Positions 1 through 7,126 are shown, counted from the stretch's first letter. The stretch is 64,000 bases of DNA from CAZTGB01 sp964612965 (GCA_964612965.1 CAZTGB010000002.1:25852-89851), one strand, 5' to 3'. The notes: a model not told the origin generated them from the sequence alone. Numbers and translations are program-made.

Positions 1-99
1 TCTTTTTTTGTAAAGAGGATGTATTTTTATTCGCTCCACGGCAACAGTTGCCGTTTTGGCTGTTTTAAGTGCAATTACTTTTCCTGTAAAAATCTTCAT
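1..99 (-). CDS. rpsQ: 30S ribosomal protein S17, N-terminal part (cut by window edge)
   Basis: Thirty-three codons read from an ATG at 97-99 into the left edge. The peptide opens MKIFTGKVIALKTAKTATVA and continues VERIKIHPLYKKR, the usual S17 start (an OB-fold protein that binds 16S rRNA early in 30S assembly). It is the last visible gene of the rplC operon, after rpmC, which is its normal place. The rest of the gene lies outside the window. The call rests on the N-terminal match and on gene order. Confidence 0.9.
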   Translation of the reverse strand, partial: MKIFTGKVIALKTAKTATVAVERIKIHPLYKKR

Positions 100-115
100 A
101 TTTTCTGATTTATCT

Positions 116-128
116 TAAGCTTTGCTTA
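116..128 (-). repeat. AAGC-N3-GCTT intergenic element upstream of rpsQ
   Basis: Small inverted repeat TAAGC-AAA-GCTTA on the minus strand, overlapping the rpmC stop codon and ending 16-17 nt before the rpsQ start. One of at least four copies at similar positions in this operon (others at 798-808, 3028-3038 and 3338-3348). Confidence 0.55.
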
Positions 129-359
129 TTTTATTTCCTCTTTCTTAGGATTTACTTCTTGGGCAATCCTCTTTTCCCGAACCAAGGTTAATATTCTAGC
201 AATTTCAATCCTTAAATTCTTGCGTGCTTTTAGATTCTTCTCCTGACCAGAAATTGCCTTAAGTTTAGCAGTTTCAGATTCAACCCTTTTTTCAGAAACC
301 ATCTTTATAAGCTCTTCTATGCTTTTTGTCTTTAATGACTGTAAATCTTTCTTTTTCAT
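126..359 (-). CDS. rpmC: 50S ribosomal protein L29
   Basis: 77 residues, rich in Lys and Glu and largely helical, as expected for L29, which binds 23S rRNA near the peptide exit tunnel. It lies between rplP and rpsQ as in most bacteria. The N-terminal stretch KTKSIEELIKMVSEKRVE matches the family start, and the RKNLRIEIARILTLVREK segment matches the second helix. It has a short basic C-terminal tail ending KKEEIK. Gaps to its neighbours are about 11-26 nt, so it is part of one operon. Confidence 0.92.
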   Translation of the reverse strand: MKKKDLQSLKTKSIEELIKMVSEKRVESETAKLKAISGQEKNLKARKNLRIEIARILTLVREKRIAQEVNPKKEEIK

Positions 360-370
360 AATTTTTATAA

Positions 371-781
371 TTATTCAGCTCTTGATACCATTTTTGTGCC
401 AATTGGTAACTTAGCTCCTGCTTTCGTAAATGCATCTTTAACTATTTCAAAAGAGGCTCCAGCAACCTCAAAAAGTATCATTCCAGGCTTAACTACTGCA
501 ACATAAGTTGAAATTTCTCCTTTTCCAGATCCCATTCTTTTTCCTGCTGGACGGCTTGTAATTGGTTTGTCAGGAAAAACTCTAACCCAGACACGGCCCC
601 CCTTTTTTAAACAGTGTGTAATCGCTCGTCTTGCGGCCTCGATTTGAGCACTTGTTACCCAATCAACCCCTTGCGCCTTAAGTCCATACTCACCAAAAGA
701 AATAGAGCTTCCACGAGTGGCCATTCCAGCTCTTCTCCCTCTAAAATCTTTAATGTGTTTTCTTCTTTTTGGTTGTAACAT
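371..781 (-). CDS. rplP: 50S ribosomal protein L16
   Basis: 136 residues, full length for L16, which sits by the A site and central protuberance of the 50S subunit. Family landmarks are visible: MLQPKRRKHIKDFRGR at the start, the ITSRPAGKRMGSGKG segment near residues 74-89, and the FEVAG motif after it. The start has a partial Shine-Dalgarno (AGGA about 9 nt upstream on the minus strand), which is unusual in this operon where most starts have none. An AAGCAAAGCTT element lies 16 nt upstream. Confidence 0.96.
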   Translation of the reverse strand: MLQPKRRKHIKDFRGRRAGMATRGSSISFGEYGLKAQGVDWVTSAQIEAARRAITHCLKKGGRVWVRVFPDKPITSRPAGKRMGSGKGEISTYVAVVKPGMILFEVAGASFEIVKDAFTKAGAKLPIGTKMVSRAE

Positions 782-797
782 AATCTTTGTCCTAATT

Positions 798-808
798 AAG
801 CTTTGCTT
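798..808 (-). repeat. AAGC-N3-GCTT intergenic element upstream of rplP
   Basis: AAGCAAAGCTT on the minus strand, in the 48-nt gap between rpsC and rplP, ending 16 nt before the rplP start codon. Confidence 0.55.
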
Positions 809-829
809 TAGCTAAAAGCCAAGATCAGC

Positions 830-1483
830 TTATTCTTCTACTTTTTTGTGTATCCAAACTTTTACTCCTACATACCCTTGTTTAAGGGATGCGGGGGCCT
901 CAGCATAGTCAATTTCTTCTCTTAAACTTTGTGATGGAACAGACCCCGCATGAAACTTTTCTTTTCTGGCAATTGACCCTCCTCCAATTCTTCCCGAAAG
1001 AACGACCTTAACTCCCAAAGCGCCTGATGCCATTACTCTCTCCACTGTTTTTTGAACTACACGTCTGTGTGGAATTCTTCTTTCAAGTTCGCTGATTATT
1101 CTTCCCACAACCAAATGGGCTGAAATCTCGGGATTCTTAATCTCATTAATTCTAATGTCAATTTTTACATCCTTTGTAACTTTTTTACGTACCTCAGAAA
1201 TAATCCCAACAATATACTTTTTAACATCTTCAATTCCACTTCCTCCTCGACCGATAACAACACCTGGGCGACTAACCCAAATACTAATCACCATACTTTT
1301 TGGCTGCCTTTCAATTTCAACAGCAGTAACTCCTGCAAGTTTTAGTTTTTCCATTAGACCCTTTCGAATCTTAATGTCTTCAATTAAGAAATCTTTAAAA
1401 CTAGTAGTTCCTGCAAACCACCTTGACCTCCAAGGTAGGAATGAACCGATTCTTATGCCGATTGGATTTACTTTTTGTCCCAT
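830..1483 (-). CDS. rpsC: 30S ribosomal protein S3
   Basis: 217 residues. S3 lines the mRNA entry channel of the small subunit. The start MGQKVNPIGIRIG is typical; a KH domain lies around residues 60-110 with the VVIGRGGSGIE RNA-binding loop; the C-terminal half carries ARKEKFHAGSVPSQSLRE and the final YVGVKVWIHK strand. The ATG shares one base with the stop of rplV (TAATG), implying translational coupling. Confidence 0.97.
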   Translation of the reverse strand: MGQKVNPIGIRIGSFLPWRSRWFAGTTSFKDFLIEDIKIRKGLMEKLKLAGVTAVEIERQPKSMVISIWVSRPGVVIGRGGSGIEDVKKYIVGIISEVRKKVTKDVKIDIRINEIKNPEISAHLVVGRIISELERRIPHRRVVQKTVERVMASGALGVKVVLSGRIGGGSIARKEKFHAGSVPSQSLREEIDYAEAPASLKQGYVGVKVWIHKKVEE

Positions 1484-1926
1484 TATTTTTTAACCTCCTC
1501 TTTTTTGATAACTTTTTTAACTTTAGTTTTTTTGGAATCTTTCTTTTCTTCAAGTTTTTTAGCTTCTTTAGTTGCCAAGCTCTGCTTTGCTTCCTTAACA
1601 GCTAAAGTAATTCTTATATGGCTCATTCTTTTTTTGTAAGGATGCCATCTACCACGCGAGGCTGCACGACCTCTTTTAAGCCTTGGTCCTTCAGAGATTT
1701 GAATTTCTTTAATAAACAAACCATCTTCCCCTACTCCCTGAACTTTTGCCTGGCCAATTGCGGTTTTGATTACTTTAATTAAAAGCTCGGATGATCTTTT
1801 GGGAATAAACTCAAGTTTTGAAATGGCATTAAGTGGACTTAATTTTTTAATCAAATCGACCACGTCACGAACCTTCCTAGGGCTAACGATCAAATACTTT
1901 TGGGTTGCTGTAAATTGTTTTTCCAT
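1483..1926 (-). CDS. rplV: 50S ribosomal protein L22 with lysine-rich C-terminal extension
   Basis: 147 residues, against about 110 for typical L22, which lines the nascent peptide exit tunnel. Residues 1-112 are a standard L22, including the YLIVSPRKVRDVVDLI start and the tunnel hairpin segment GPRLKRGRAASRGRWHPYKK. Residues from about 113 onward form a low-complexity Lys/Glu tail (for example KKLEEKKDSKKTKVKKVIKK). The tail may bind rRNA or may be freely drifting. The gene overlaps rpsC by one base. Confidence 0.95.
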   Translation of the reverse strand: MEKQFTATQKYLIVSPRKVRDVVDLIKKLSPLNAISKLEFIPKRSSELLIKVIKTAIGQAKVQGVGEDGLFIKEIQISEGPRLKRGRAASRGRWHPYKKRMSHIRITLAVKEAKQSLATKEAKKLEEKKDSKKTKVKKVIKKEEVKK

Positions 1927-1930
1927 ATTT

Positions 1931-2212
1931 TTACGTCTTATCCATTGTTCTCTTTACAACTTCTCCATGTCCCCTAAATGTTCTTGTTGGAGAAAACTCA
2001 CCAAGCCTATGCCCAACCATATCTTCCGTTACAAATACGTCAATAAAAATGCGGCCATTATGAACTTGGAAGTACCTTCCGACAAAATCAGGAGCAATTT
2101 GGCTACCTCGTGCCCAAGTTTTAATTGGAGACTCCTTTGTCCCCATACCGTTTGCAACCTTTTTTGTAAGGTTCTCGTCTACATATGGTCCTTTTTTATT
2201 ACTTCGTGACAT
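1931..2212 (-). CDS. rpsS: 30S ribosomal protein S19
   Basis: 93 residues, normal length. S19 forms a complex with S13 in the 30S head. It begins MSRSNKKGPYVDENL and has the conserved WARGSQIAPDFVG and HRLGEFSPTRTFRGH segments. The start is preceded by AGGAC about 6 nt upstream, one of the few recognisable Shine-Dalgarno-like sites in the operon. It sits between rplB and rplV as usual. Confidence 0.97.
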   Translation of the reverse strand: MSRSNKKGPYVDENLTKKVANGMGTKESPIKTWARGSQIAPDFVGRYFQVHNGRIFIDVFVTEDMVGHRLGEFSPTRTFRGHGEVVKRTMDKT

Positions 2213-2263
2213 GTTTTGTCCTAAATAAGTTTTCGCTTTGGCCTTGTGGCTTTAAAGCTCTAC

Positions 2264-3016
2264 TTATCTTGATGCTCCTTTCTTTCTCCTTCCTTGAACT
2301 ATCAATCTATTTGAATACTTTTTCTTGTTGCGGGTCTTCCCCACAGCTTTTCTTCCATAGAACGTCTTTGGACTTTTCATGCCGATTCCACTTCTTCCCT
2401 CTCCTCCTCCGTGCGGATGAGCATTAGGATGCATTGCAACCCCACGAACAGTCGGTCTAATCCCCATATGACGTTTTGTTCCAGCTTTTCTGTAAACTCT
2501 ATTTTTAGCCTCAATGTTACCAACCTGTCCGATTGTAGCAAAAGCCTCAGGATTAAACCTTCTAATTTCTCCCGATGGAAGCTTAACTAAAACAAAATTT
2601 TCTTCGTTTCCAAAAACGGTAGCGGCACTTCCAGCACTTTTAACTAATTGTCCACCCTTTCCTACTGTTATCTCAACGTTGTGAATTTGAGTTCCAACAG
2701 GGATTGATTTTAAAGTTAAAGTATTACCTATTTCAAGTGGTGCTACATCGCTTGAAATAACCTTTAGTCCTTCAGTCAGTCCAACTGGAGCCAAAATATA
2801 CCTTCTTTCGCCATCTTCGTAAAGGATTAAAGCAATATCAGCATTTCTATTCGGATCATATTGAATTTCTTCAACTCTTCCCCAAATATCCCTCTTGTCA
2901 CGTTTAAAATCGATGTCTCGCAAAAATCTTTTCTCGCGCCCACCTTGATGCCTAACTGTTACCGCCCCAAGCCTTCTTCCTGCTCTTTTATTTAAAATTG
3001 ATTTTAATTTTTTCAT
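2264..3016 (-). CDS. rplB: 50S ribosomal protein L2, N-terminally short
   Basis: 250 residues, against about 273-277 in most bacteria. L2 supports the peptidyl-transferase centre. The core (TVRHQGGREKRFLRDIDFKR onward) and the C-terminal RPTVRGVAMHPNAHPHGGG loop with its essential histidine are intact. The usual first 25-30 residues are absent, and an in-frame TAG three codons upstream of the ATG rules out a longer start. The AAGCGAAGCTT element is 11 nt upstream. Confidence 0.96.
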   Translation of the reverse strand: MKKLKSILNKRAGRRLGAVTVRHQGGREKRFLRDIDFKRDKRDIWGRVEEIQYDPNRNADIALILYEDGERRYILAPVGLTEGLKVISSDVAPLEIGNTLTLKSIPVGTQIHNVEITVGKGGQLVKSAGSAATVFGNEENFVLVKLPSGEIRRFNPEAFATIGQVGNIEAKNRVYRKAGTKRHMGIRPTVRGVAMHPNAHPHGGGEGRSGIGMKSPKTFYGRKAVGKTRNKKKYSNRLIVQGRRKKGASR

Positions 3017-3027
3017 GATATTCTAAC

Positions 3028-3038
3028 AAGCTTCGCTT
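3028..3038 (-). repeat. AAGC-N3-GCTT intergenic element upstream of rplB
   Basis: AAGCGAAGCTT on the minus strand in the gap between rplW and rplB, 11 nt before the rplB start. The loop base differs from the other copies while both arms are kept. Confidence 0.5.
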
Positions 3039-3046
3039 TTATACAA

Positions 3047-3322
3047 TTATTTTTTCTTTTCCTCAAATAAGTCAATTTTCTCTCCTTCTTTAAGAGTAAC
3101 TATTGCTTTTTTAGTAGCTAATTTTGACATATTCATACCACGATTATTTCTTTTAACTTCCCCTCCGGTTTTAACAGTTCTAATTACTTTTACGTGAACA
3201 TTAAATAATTTTGAAATTAAAGCTTTAAGCCCACTTTTGTCCATCTTAGGATCAACCAAAAATGTATATTTCCCCATTTTGGCGAGTCTTGTGCTTTTTT
3301 CTGTAAATACAGGTTTAATCAT
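3047..3322 (-). CDS. rplW: 50S ribosomal protein L23
   Basis: 91 residues, normal length. L23 sits at the exit tunnel mouth and docks trigger factor and SRP. The start IKPVFTEKSTRLAKMGKYTF and the VIRTVKTGGEVKRNNRGMNM RNA-binding loop are typical. It lies between rplD and rplB as in other bacteria, with an AAGCAAAGCTT element 15 nt before its ATG. Confidence 0.95.
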   Translation of the reverse strand: MIKPVFTEKSTRLAKMGKYTFLVDPKMDKSGLKALISKLFNVHVKVIRTVKTGGEVKRNNRGMNMSKLATKKAIVTLKEGEKIDLFEEKKK

Positions 3323-3337
3323 ATTTTAGATCTATTC

Positions 3338-3348
3338 AAGCTTTGCTT
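3338..3348 (-). repeat. AAGC-N3-GCTT intergenic element upstream of rplW
   Basis: AAGCAAAGCTT on the minus strand, touching the rplD stop codon and 15 nt before the rplW start. Confidence 0.55.
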
Positions 3349-4024
3349 ATTTAGTTTTCTTTACTGTTTTTTTGACAGCTTTTTTGATCTCCTTTTTAAC
3401 CTCTTTGGTTTCTTTAACAACTTCAAACACATCTTTATCCACAACCAATGTTCCGCCCATTAAGGTGTTAAATGCGTTAACATTTCTAAATGACATTGAG
3501 GATACCCCCTTAATGTTTCTAAAGAATTTTAAAGATCCGCCATTCTTTTCAGCTGATGCAAAAACAAATCTTTCCCCTTTAATTTCTTTTGAAATTTTAT
3601 TAAGAAATCCGGCAACTTCCTTTGTTTTTTCAATTTTATTAACTCCGTCAACTAAAACCATTTCACCATTTTTGGCTTTTAGAGCTATTGCCATATTTAG
3701 GGCCGCTTCTTTCATCTTGCGAGGAAGTTCAAGTACGCGTCTTAAAGGCCTAGGTCCGTGTGCAACTCCTCCTCCTACAAATATTGGTGCATTTTTGCTT
3801 CCGTGGCGAGCTCCACCCGTTCCTTTTTGTTTGTAAACCTTCTTGTGGGTTCTGTTTACTTCAGACCTTGTCTTGGCTTTCCTTAACCCCGAGTGACTTC
3901 CATCCTCATACACTCTTTTTGCCTGAGCCAATAAATTCAGATTGACTTCAATTTGATACCTTTTGGGTAAAGTGAAATCACTTAATTTTGTTCCTTTAAT
4001 TGAATATACGTCTACTTTAAGCAT
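3347..4024 (-). CDS. rplD: 50S ribosomal protein L4 with lysine-rich tail
   Basis: 225 residues from the ATG at 4022-4024 (MLKVDVYSIKGTKLSDFTL). The open frame extends 29 codons further upstream, but that part is a basic shadow of the rplC 3' end, so the internal ATG is preferred; it gives an 8-nt overlap with rplC. The exit-tunnel loop is clear (THKKVYKQKGTGGARHGSKN). L4 is also the classical S10-operon autoregulator in E. coli. The C-terminus is a Lys-rich tail (KEVKKEIKKAVKKTVKK), not part of the conserved fold. Confidence 0.95.
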   Translation of the reverse strand: MLKVDVYSIKGTKLSDFTLPKRYQIEVNLNLLAQAKRVYEDGSHSGLRKAKTRSEVNRTHKKVYKQKGTGGARHGSKNAPIFVGGGVAHGPRPLRRVLELPRKMKEAALNMAIALKAKNGEMVLVDGVNKIEKTKEVAGFLNKISKEIKGERFVFASAEKNGGSLKFFRNIKGVSSMSFRNVNAFNTLMGGTLVVDKDVFEVVKETKEVKKEIKKAVKKTVKKTK

Positions 4025-4787
4025 TAGCCGTTTCCTCCTTCTTAACTTCCTCCTTTGGAGCTTCCGCACCATCTTCTTTTGTCGCATCCCCTTCTGGAGC
4101 TTCTCCTTCAATAACTTGCGCTACAACCTCACGTTCGAGTTCTTTAAGGCTTCCTGATTTGATTTTCCGAATAGTAATGAAAGATCCCGCACTTCCCGGG
4201 ATCTGTCCTGAAATTTCCATTTCATTTGTTTCTGGGTTAACTGAAATTATATGAAGATTAATAATAGTTGTAGTATTTGCTCCCATCCTAGCTGCCATTT
4301 TCTTTCCTCTGTATATTCTTCCTGGAGTTGTGGTTTGACCAACCGATCCCGGAGCACGTTCTCGGTCACTCTGTCCGTGAGTTTTAGGTCCTCCATGAAA
4401 TCCATGTAATTTAATTCCCGACGCAAACCCTTTTCCTTTAGATACCCCAGTTACTGAAACCACATCCCCGGCTTTAAAAATTTGAGAAAGGGTAACGACA
4501 TCTCCAACTTTAAACTCAGGCTCACTTTCAAATCTTACCTCTCTTAAATTTCTTGGGAATTTTTCTTCTTTGTTAAGTGTTTTTAGGTGTCCCTGAAGTG
4601 GTTTTGAAGTATTTTTTGCTCGTCTTGTGGAGAATCCTAATTGAACCGACCAATATCCATCCGTGTTCATCTTCTTAATTTGAGTAACAACACAAGGCCC
4701 CGCCAAGACTTTTGTCACAGGAATTCTAAAGCCTTCTAAAAAGGTTTGGGTTGTTGCCAATTTCGTACCTAATATTGTATTAATCAT
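4017..4787 (-). CDS. rplC: 50S ribosomal protein L3 with acidic C-terminal tail
   Basis: 256 residues, against about 205-215 for typical L3. The fold is intact, including the central W-finger region (SKGKGFASGIKLHGFHGGP then the THGQSDRERAPGSVGQTTTP segment) that reaches toward the peptidyl-transferase centre. After about residue 212 there is an acidic Glu/Ala-rich tail (EGEAPEGDATKEDGAEAPKE). First gene of its operon, with a promoter and structured leader directly upstream (4833-4960), so it is transcribed separately from rpsJ. Confidence 0.96.
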   Translation of the reverse strand: MINTILGTKLATTQTFLEGFRIPVTKVLAGPCVVTQIKKMNTDGYWSVQLGFSTRRAKNTSKPLQGHLKTLNKEEKFPRNLREVRFESEPEFKVGDVVTLSQIFKAGDVVSVTGVSKGKGFASGIKLHGFHGGPKTHGQSDRERAPGSVGQTTTPGRIYRGKKMAARMGANTTTIINLHIISVNPETNEMEISGQIPGSAGSFITIRKIKSGSLKELEREVVAQVIEGEAPEGDATKEDGAEAPKEEVKKEETANA

Positions 4788-4832
4788 TTTGGTTTTGGAC
4801 CTTAAAGCTTTCCGCTCCAGGCATTAAACATC

Positions 4833-4857
4833 AAAAAAGCGCCTCTGAAAGGCGCTT
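4833..4857 (-). terminator. Intrinsic terminator / attenuator in the rplC leader
   Basis: On the minus strand AAGCGCC-TTTCAGA-GGCGCTT followed by TTTT: a perfect 7-bp GC-rich stem, 7-nt loop and U-tract. It lies downstream of the rplC promoter (4932-4960) and 45 nt before the rplC start, so it must be read through by the operon's own transcript. It may also stop read-through from the rpsJ side. Confidence 0.8.
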
Positions 4858-4891
4858 GGGTTTAGGAAGCATCCCTCAAAGACTAACTTAT

Positions 4892-4927
4892 GTGGTTGAT
4901 AATTTAACCACTCTCATATGTTATGAG
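4892..4927 (-). promoter_or_regulatory. Tandem hairpins in the 5' leader of rplC
   Basis: Two inverted repeats follow the promoter: CTCATA/TATGAG (4913-4918 with 4922-4927, loop of 3) and GTGGTT/AACCAC (4892-4897 with 4906-4911, loop of 8). With the terminator stem they make a three-hairpin leader, a plausible ribosomal-protein-binding or antiterminator structure. The first repeat overlaps the expected transcription start, so it may not be fully transcribed. Confidence 0.5.
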
Positions 4928-4931
4928 GGGA

Positions 4932-4960
4932 ATTATAGCAGAAGCTTGACATGCCTGCAA
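4932..4960 (-). promoter_or_regulatory. Sigma70-type promoter of the rplC operon
   Basis: Minus strand: TTGCAG (4955-4960), 17-nt spacer, TATAAT (4932-4937). Expected start near 4925, giving a leader of about 135 nt to rplC. Confidence 0.75.
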
Positions 4961-4980
4961 CTAAAATGGCAAACTGAGTA

Positions 4981-5118
4981 ATGGCAGCTTATGGAGACAA
5001 GAAAAACTGGCTTAAGTGGATTCTAATCTATTTAGTTATTGGAGGCCTTATTTACTTCCTGATCTATTACTTCTTCATGAGGCAAACAGGATCGACCAAC
5101 TCTCAATATTCATACTGA
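4981..5118 (+). CDS. Small single-span membrane protein (45 aa)
   Basis: ATG at 4981, TGA at 5116-5118. The peptide starts MAAYGDKKNWLKW, has one strongly hydrophobic span (about residues 13-34, Ile/Leu/Tyr/Phe-rich with a central GG) and a short polar tail (RQTGSTNSQYSY). It stands alone on the plus strand between minus-strand operons, and its start lies just beyond the rplC promoter. The Lys-Trp-rich junction before a Tyr-rich helix is the pattern of a genuine small membrane protein rather than random ORF sequence. No clear Shine-Dalgarno; function unknown. Confidence 0.6.
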   Translation: MAAYGDKKNWLKWILIYLVIGGLIYFLIYYFFMRQTGSTNSQYSY

Positions 5119-5131
5119 GATTTAACTTGAC

Positions 5132-5470
5132 TCATTTTATTTTTTCTAAAGCATCCTTAAGATCCAGATCAGCCACCTCTATAACACTATGTCCTGCGTT
5201 TGGTGGAAAAGCGAATTTAAGTTTTGATGGTGTAGACCTCCAAACTCCAAATAAATCATAGCTCGGGAACTGAATACTATCTCCCTCATTAAACGACAAA
5301 TATTTCAAGAGTTCTGCTTTTGGCAAAACAGCTTCTGTTTTAATAACTCCCGTACTCCCTTTAAAAACCGCTGTTAGTTTAATATTTCCATTTTTACTTT
5401 TATCAATTAATAACTCAAGTGGACTATTATCTAATAATATTGGACCTTCTATGTATATTTTTTCTGTCAT
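5132..5470 (-). CDS. Hypothetical protein (112 aa) downstream of rpsJ
   Basis: No family recognised. The protein is soluble-looking, with no membrane segment, alternating beta-prone stretches (EKIYIEGPILL, NIKLTAVFKGSTGVIKTEAV) and a FPPNAGHSVIEVADLDL segment before a helical C-terminus. It follows rpsJ by 30 nt at the end of the tuf-rpsJ unit, so it is co-transcribed with translation genes. A role in translation or ribosome assembly is possible but only inferred from position. Confidence 0.7.
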   Translation of the reverse strand: MTEKIYIEGPILLDNSPLELLIDKSKNGNIKLTAVFKGSTGVIKTEAVLPKAELLKYLSFNEGDSIQFPSYDLFGVWRSTPSKLKFAFPPNAGHSVIEVADLDLKDALEKIK

Positions 5471-5500
5471 TTTATTAATTTATATACCGTCAAATAAGGG

Positions 5501-5812
5501 CTACATCTTAATCTCAATGGAAACACCAGCTGGAAGATCTAGGTTCCCTAAAGAGTCAACAGTTCTTGGAGATGGATCAATAATATCAATAAGTCTCTTG
5601 TGGATTAAAACTTCAAAATGTTCTTGAGCATTTTTATCAGTAAAAGGAGACTCTTTGACTGCCATTACTGTTCTTTTTGTGGGGAGAGGGATGGGTCCGA
5701 TTATTTTTGCACCTGAAGCTAAAGCGGTATCAATGATTTTTGCTGCCGCCTCATCAATTACTCTATGATCGTATGCTTTGAGTTTTACTCTTAAGCGTAA
5801 ATTGCTTGCCAT
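5501..5812 (-). CDS. rpsJ: 30S ribosomal protein S10
   Basis: 103 residues, full length. S10 is part of the 30S head and, as NusE, of antitermination complexes. Typical segments: LRVKLKAYDHRVIDEAAAKI near the start, GPIPLPTKR around residues 39-47 and HFEVLIHKRLIDI. It directly follows tuf rather than leading the rplC operon in the same transcript; a promoter and terminator separate it from rplC. Confidence 0.97.
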   Translation of the reverse strand: MASNLRLRVKLKAYDHRVIDEAAAKIIDTALASGAKIIGPIPLPTKRTVMAVKESPFTDKNAQEHFEVLIHKRLIDIIDPSPRTVDSLGNLDLPAGVSIEIKM

Positions 5813-5827
5813 CCTTTAAAGTGCTAA

Positions 5828-5845
5828 AGCTTAAATAATTAAGCT
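5828..5845 (-). repeat. tuf-rpsJ intercistronic hairpin
   Basis: Perfect 7-bp inverted repeat AGCTTAA-TTAT-TTAAGCT, covering the tuf stop codon and ending 15 nt before the rpsJ start. AT-rich and without a U-tract, so a processing or translational element is more likely than a terminator. Confidence 0.5.
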
Positions 5846-7029
5846 ATAATTTTGGTGATAACTCCAGATCCTACTGTGTGTCCACCTTCTCTGATTGCGA
5901 ATCTAAGACCTTCTTCAAGAGCAACAGTCTGGATTAACTTAACTTTCATTTTAGCATTGTCTCCAGGCATAACCATTTCAATTCCTTCTGGTAAGGTTGC
6001 TTCTCCAGTTACATCAGCTGTTCCAAGATAAAATTGTGGCTTGTATCCAGTAAAGAATGGTGTGTGACGTCCACCTTCTTCTTTACTTAAAATGTATACT
6101 TCTGCTTCAAATTCTGTGTGAGGAGTAACTGTACCTGACTTTGCAAGAACTTGTCCTCGTTCTACCTGATCTTTTTCAACACCTCTTAAAAGTACTCCAA
6201 CATTGTCTCCCGCTTGAGCTTCGTCAAGAGTTTTTCTGAACATTTCAAGTCCTGTAACAACTGATTTTTGAGTTGGTTTAAGTCCAACAATTTCAATTTC
6301 ATCGTTAACTTTGACAACTCCTCGATCAACACGGCCAGTAACAACTGTTCCACGTCCTGAGATTGTAAATACATCCTCAACTGGCATTAAGAATGGTTTA
6401 TCAGTTGCTCTCACCGGATCTGGAATATAAGTATCAACCGCATCCATTAATTCTTGAATTTTCTTTTCAGATTCTGCGTCTCCCTCAGTAGCTTTAAGTG
6501 CTGATCCACGAATTACCGGAACATCATCTCCTGGATATTCATATTTCTTAAGAAGATCTCGAACATCTGCTTCGACTAAATCAATGATTTCTGGGTCATC
6601 AACTGTATCGCATTTGTTAAGAAAAACCACAATCGCAGGAACATTAACCTGTCTAGCTAAAATAACATGCTCGCGGGTTTGAGGCATAGGTCCATCTGCA
6701 GCCGAAACAACTAAAATTGCCCCGTCCATTTGAGCAGCTCCTGTAATCATGTTCTTGATGTAATCGGCGTGCCCTGGAGCATCAATGTGAGCATAGTGTC
6801 TTTTCTTTGTTTCGTATTCTTGATGAGAAAGATTAATGGTGACTCCACGAGCTTTTTCTTCGGGAGCTGAATCAATGTCTGCATATTTCTTAGCTGTTGC
6901 AAGTCCTTGCTTAGCAAGAACCATTGTAATGGCTGAGGTTAAGGTTGTTTTACCATGATCAACATGACCAATGGTACCTATATTTACGTGTGGTTTACTT
7001 CTATCGAATTTTTGTTTTGCGTCTGCCAT
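5839..7029 (-). CDS. tuf: Translation elongation factor Tu
   Basis: 396 residues, full length. The GTPase delivers aminoacyl-tRNA to the ribosome. P-loop GHVDHGKT at 21-28, switch II DAPGH at 83-87, NKCD at 138-141, followed by the two beta-barrel domains, ending in the conserved REGGHTVGSGVITKI. Only copy in the window. It has its own promoter and a terminator-like leader hairpin (7060-7126), and is followed by rpsJ. Confidence 0.98.
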   Translation of the reverse strand: MADAKQKFDRSKPHVNIGTIGHVDHGKTTLTSAITMVLAKQGLATAKKYADIDSAPEEKARGVTINLSHQEYETKKRHYAHIDAPGHADYIKNMITGAAQMDGAILVVSAADGPMPQTREHVILARQVNVPAIVVFLNKCDTVDDPEIIDLVEADVRDLLKKYEYPGDDVPVIRGSALKATEGDAESEKKIQELMDAVDTYIPDPVRATDKPFLMPVEDVFTISGRGTVVTGRVDRGVVKVNDEIEIVGLKPTQKSVVTGLEMFRKTLDEAQAGDNVGVLLRGVEKDQVERGQVLAKSGTVTPHTEFEAEVYILSKEEGGRHTPFFTGYKPQFYLGTADVTGEATLPEGIEMVMPGDNAKMKVKLIQTVALEEGLRFAIREGGHTVGSGVITKIIA

Positions 7030-7059
7030 TTGAGCTTTTAATTATAACTGTCTTCTTTC

Positions 7060-7087
7060 AAAAAACAAGAGGCTTAAAATCTGCCTC
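7060..7087 (-). terminator. Terminator-like leader hairpin before tuf
   Basis: Minus strand GAGGC (7083-7087), 9-nt loop, GCCTC (7069-7073), then TTGTTTTTT. The stem is short (5 bp) but GC-rich and followed by a U-tract. It lies between the tuf promoter and the tuf start codon, 30 nt upstream of the ATG. Confidence 0.6.
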
Positions 7088-7096
7088 AGTGATCGT

Positions 7097-7126
7097 ATTA
7101 TATTCGAGGCAAATTGTGCCTGTCAA
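7097..7126 (-). promoter_or_regulatory. Sigma70-type promoter of tuf-rpsJ
   Basis: Minus strand: perfect TTGACA (7121-7126), 18-nt spacer, perfect TATAAT (7097-7102). The strongest match to consensus in the window, fitting the high expression expected of EF-Tu. Confidence 0.85.

Noticed and set aside
3372..3836. 154-aa open frame on the plus strand opposite rplD
   Set aside because: Antisense shadow of a strongly conserved ribosomal gene, with no recognisable product.
4025..4111. N-terminal extension of L4 (29 residues)
   Set aside because: Encoded inside rplC; basic shadow sequence with no L4 similarity.
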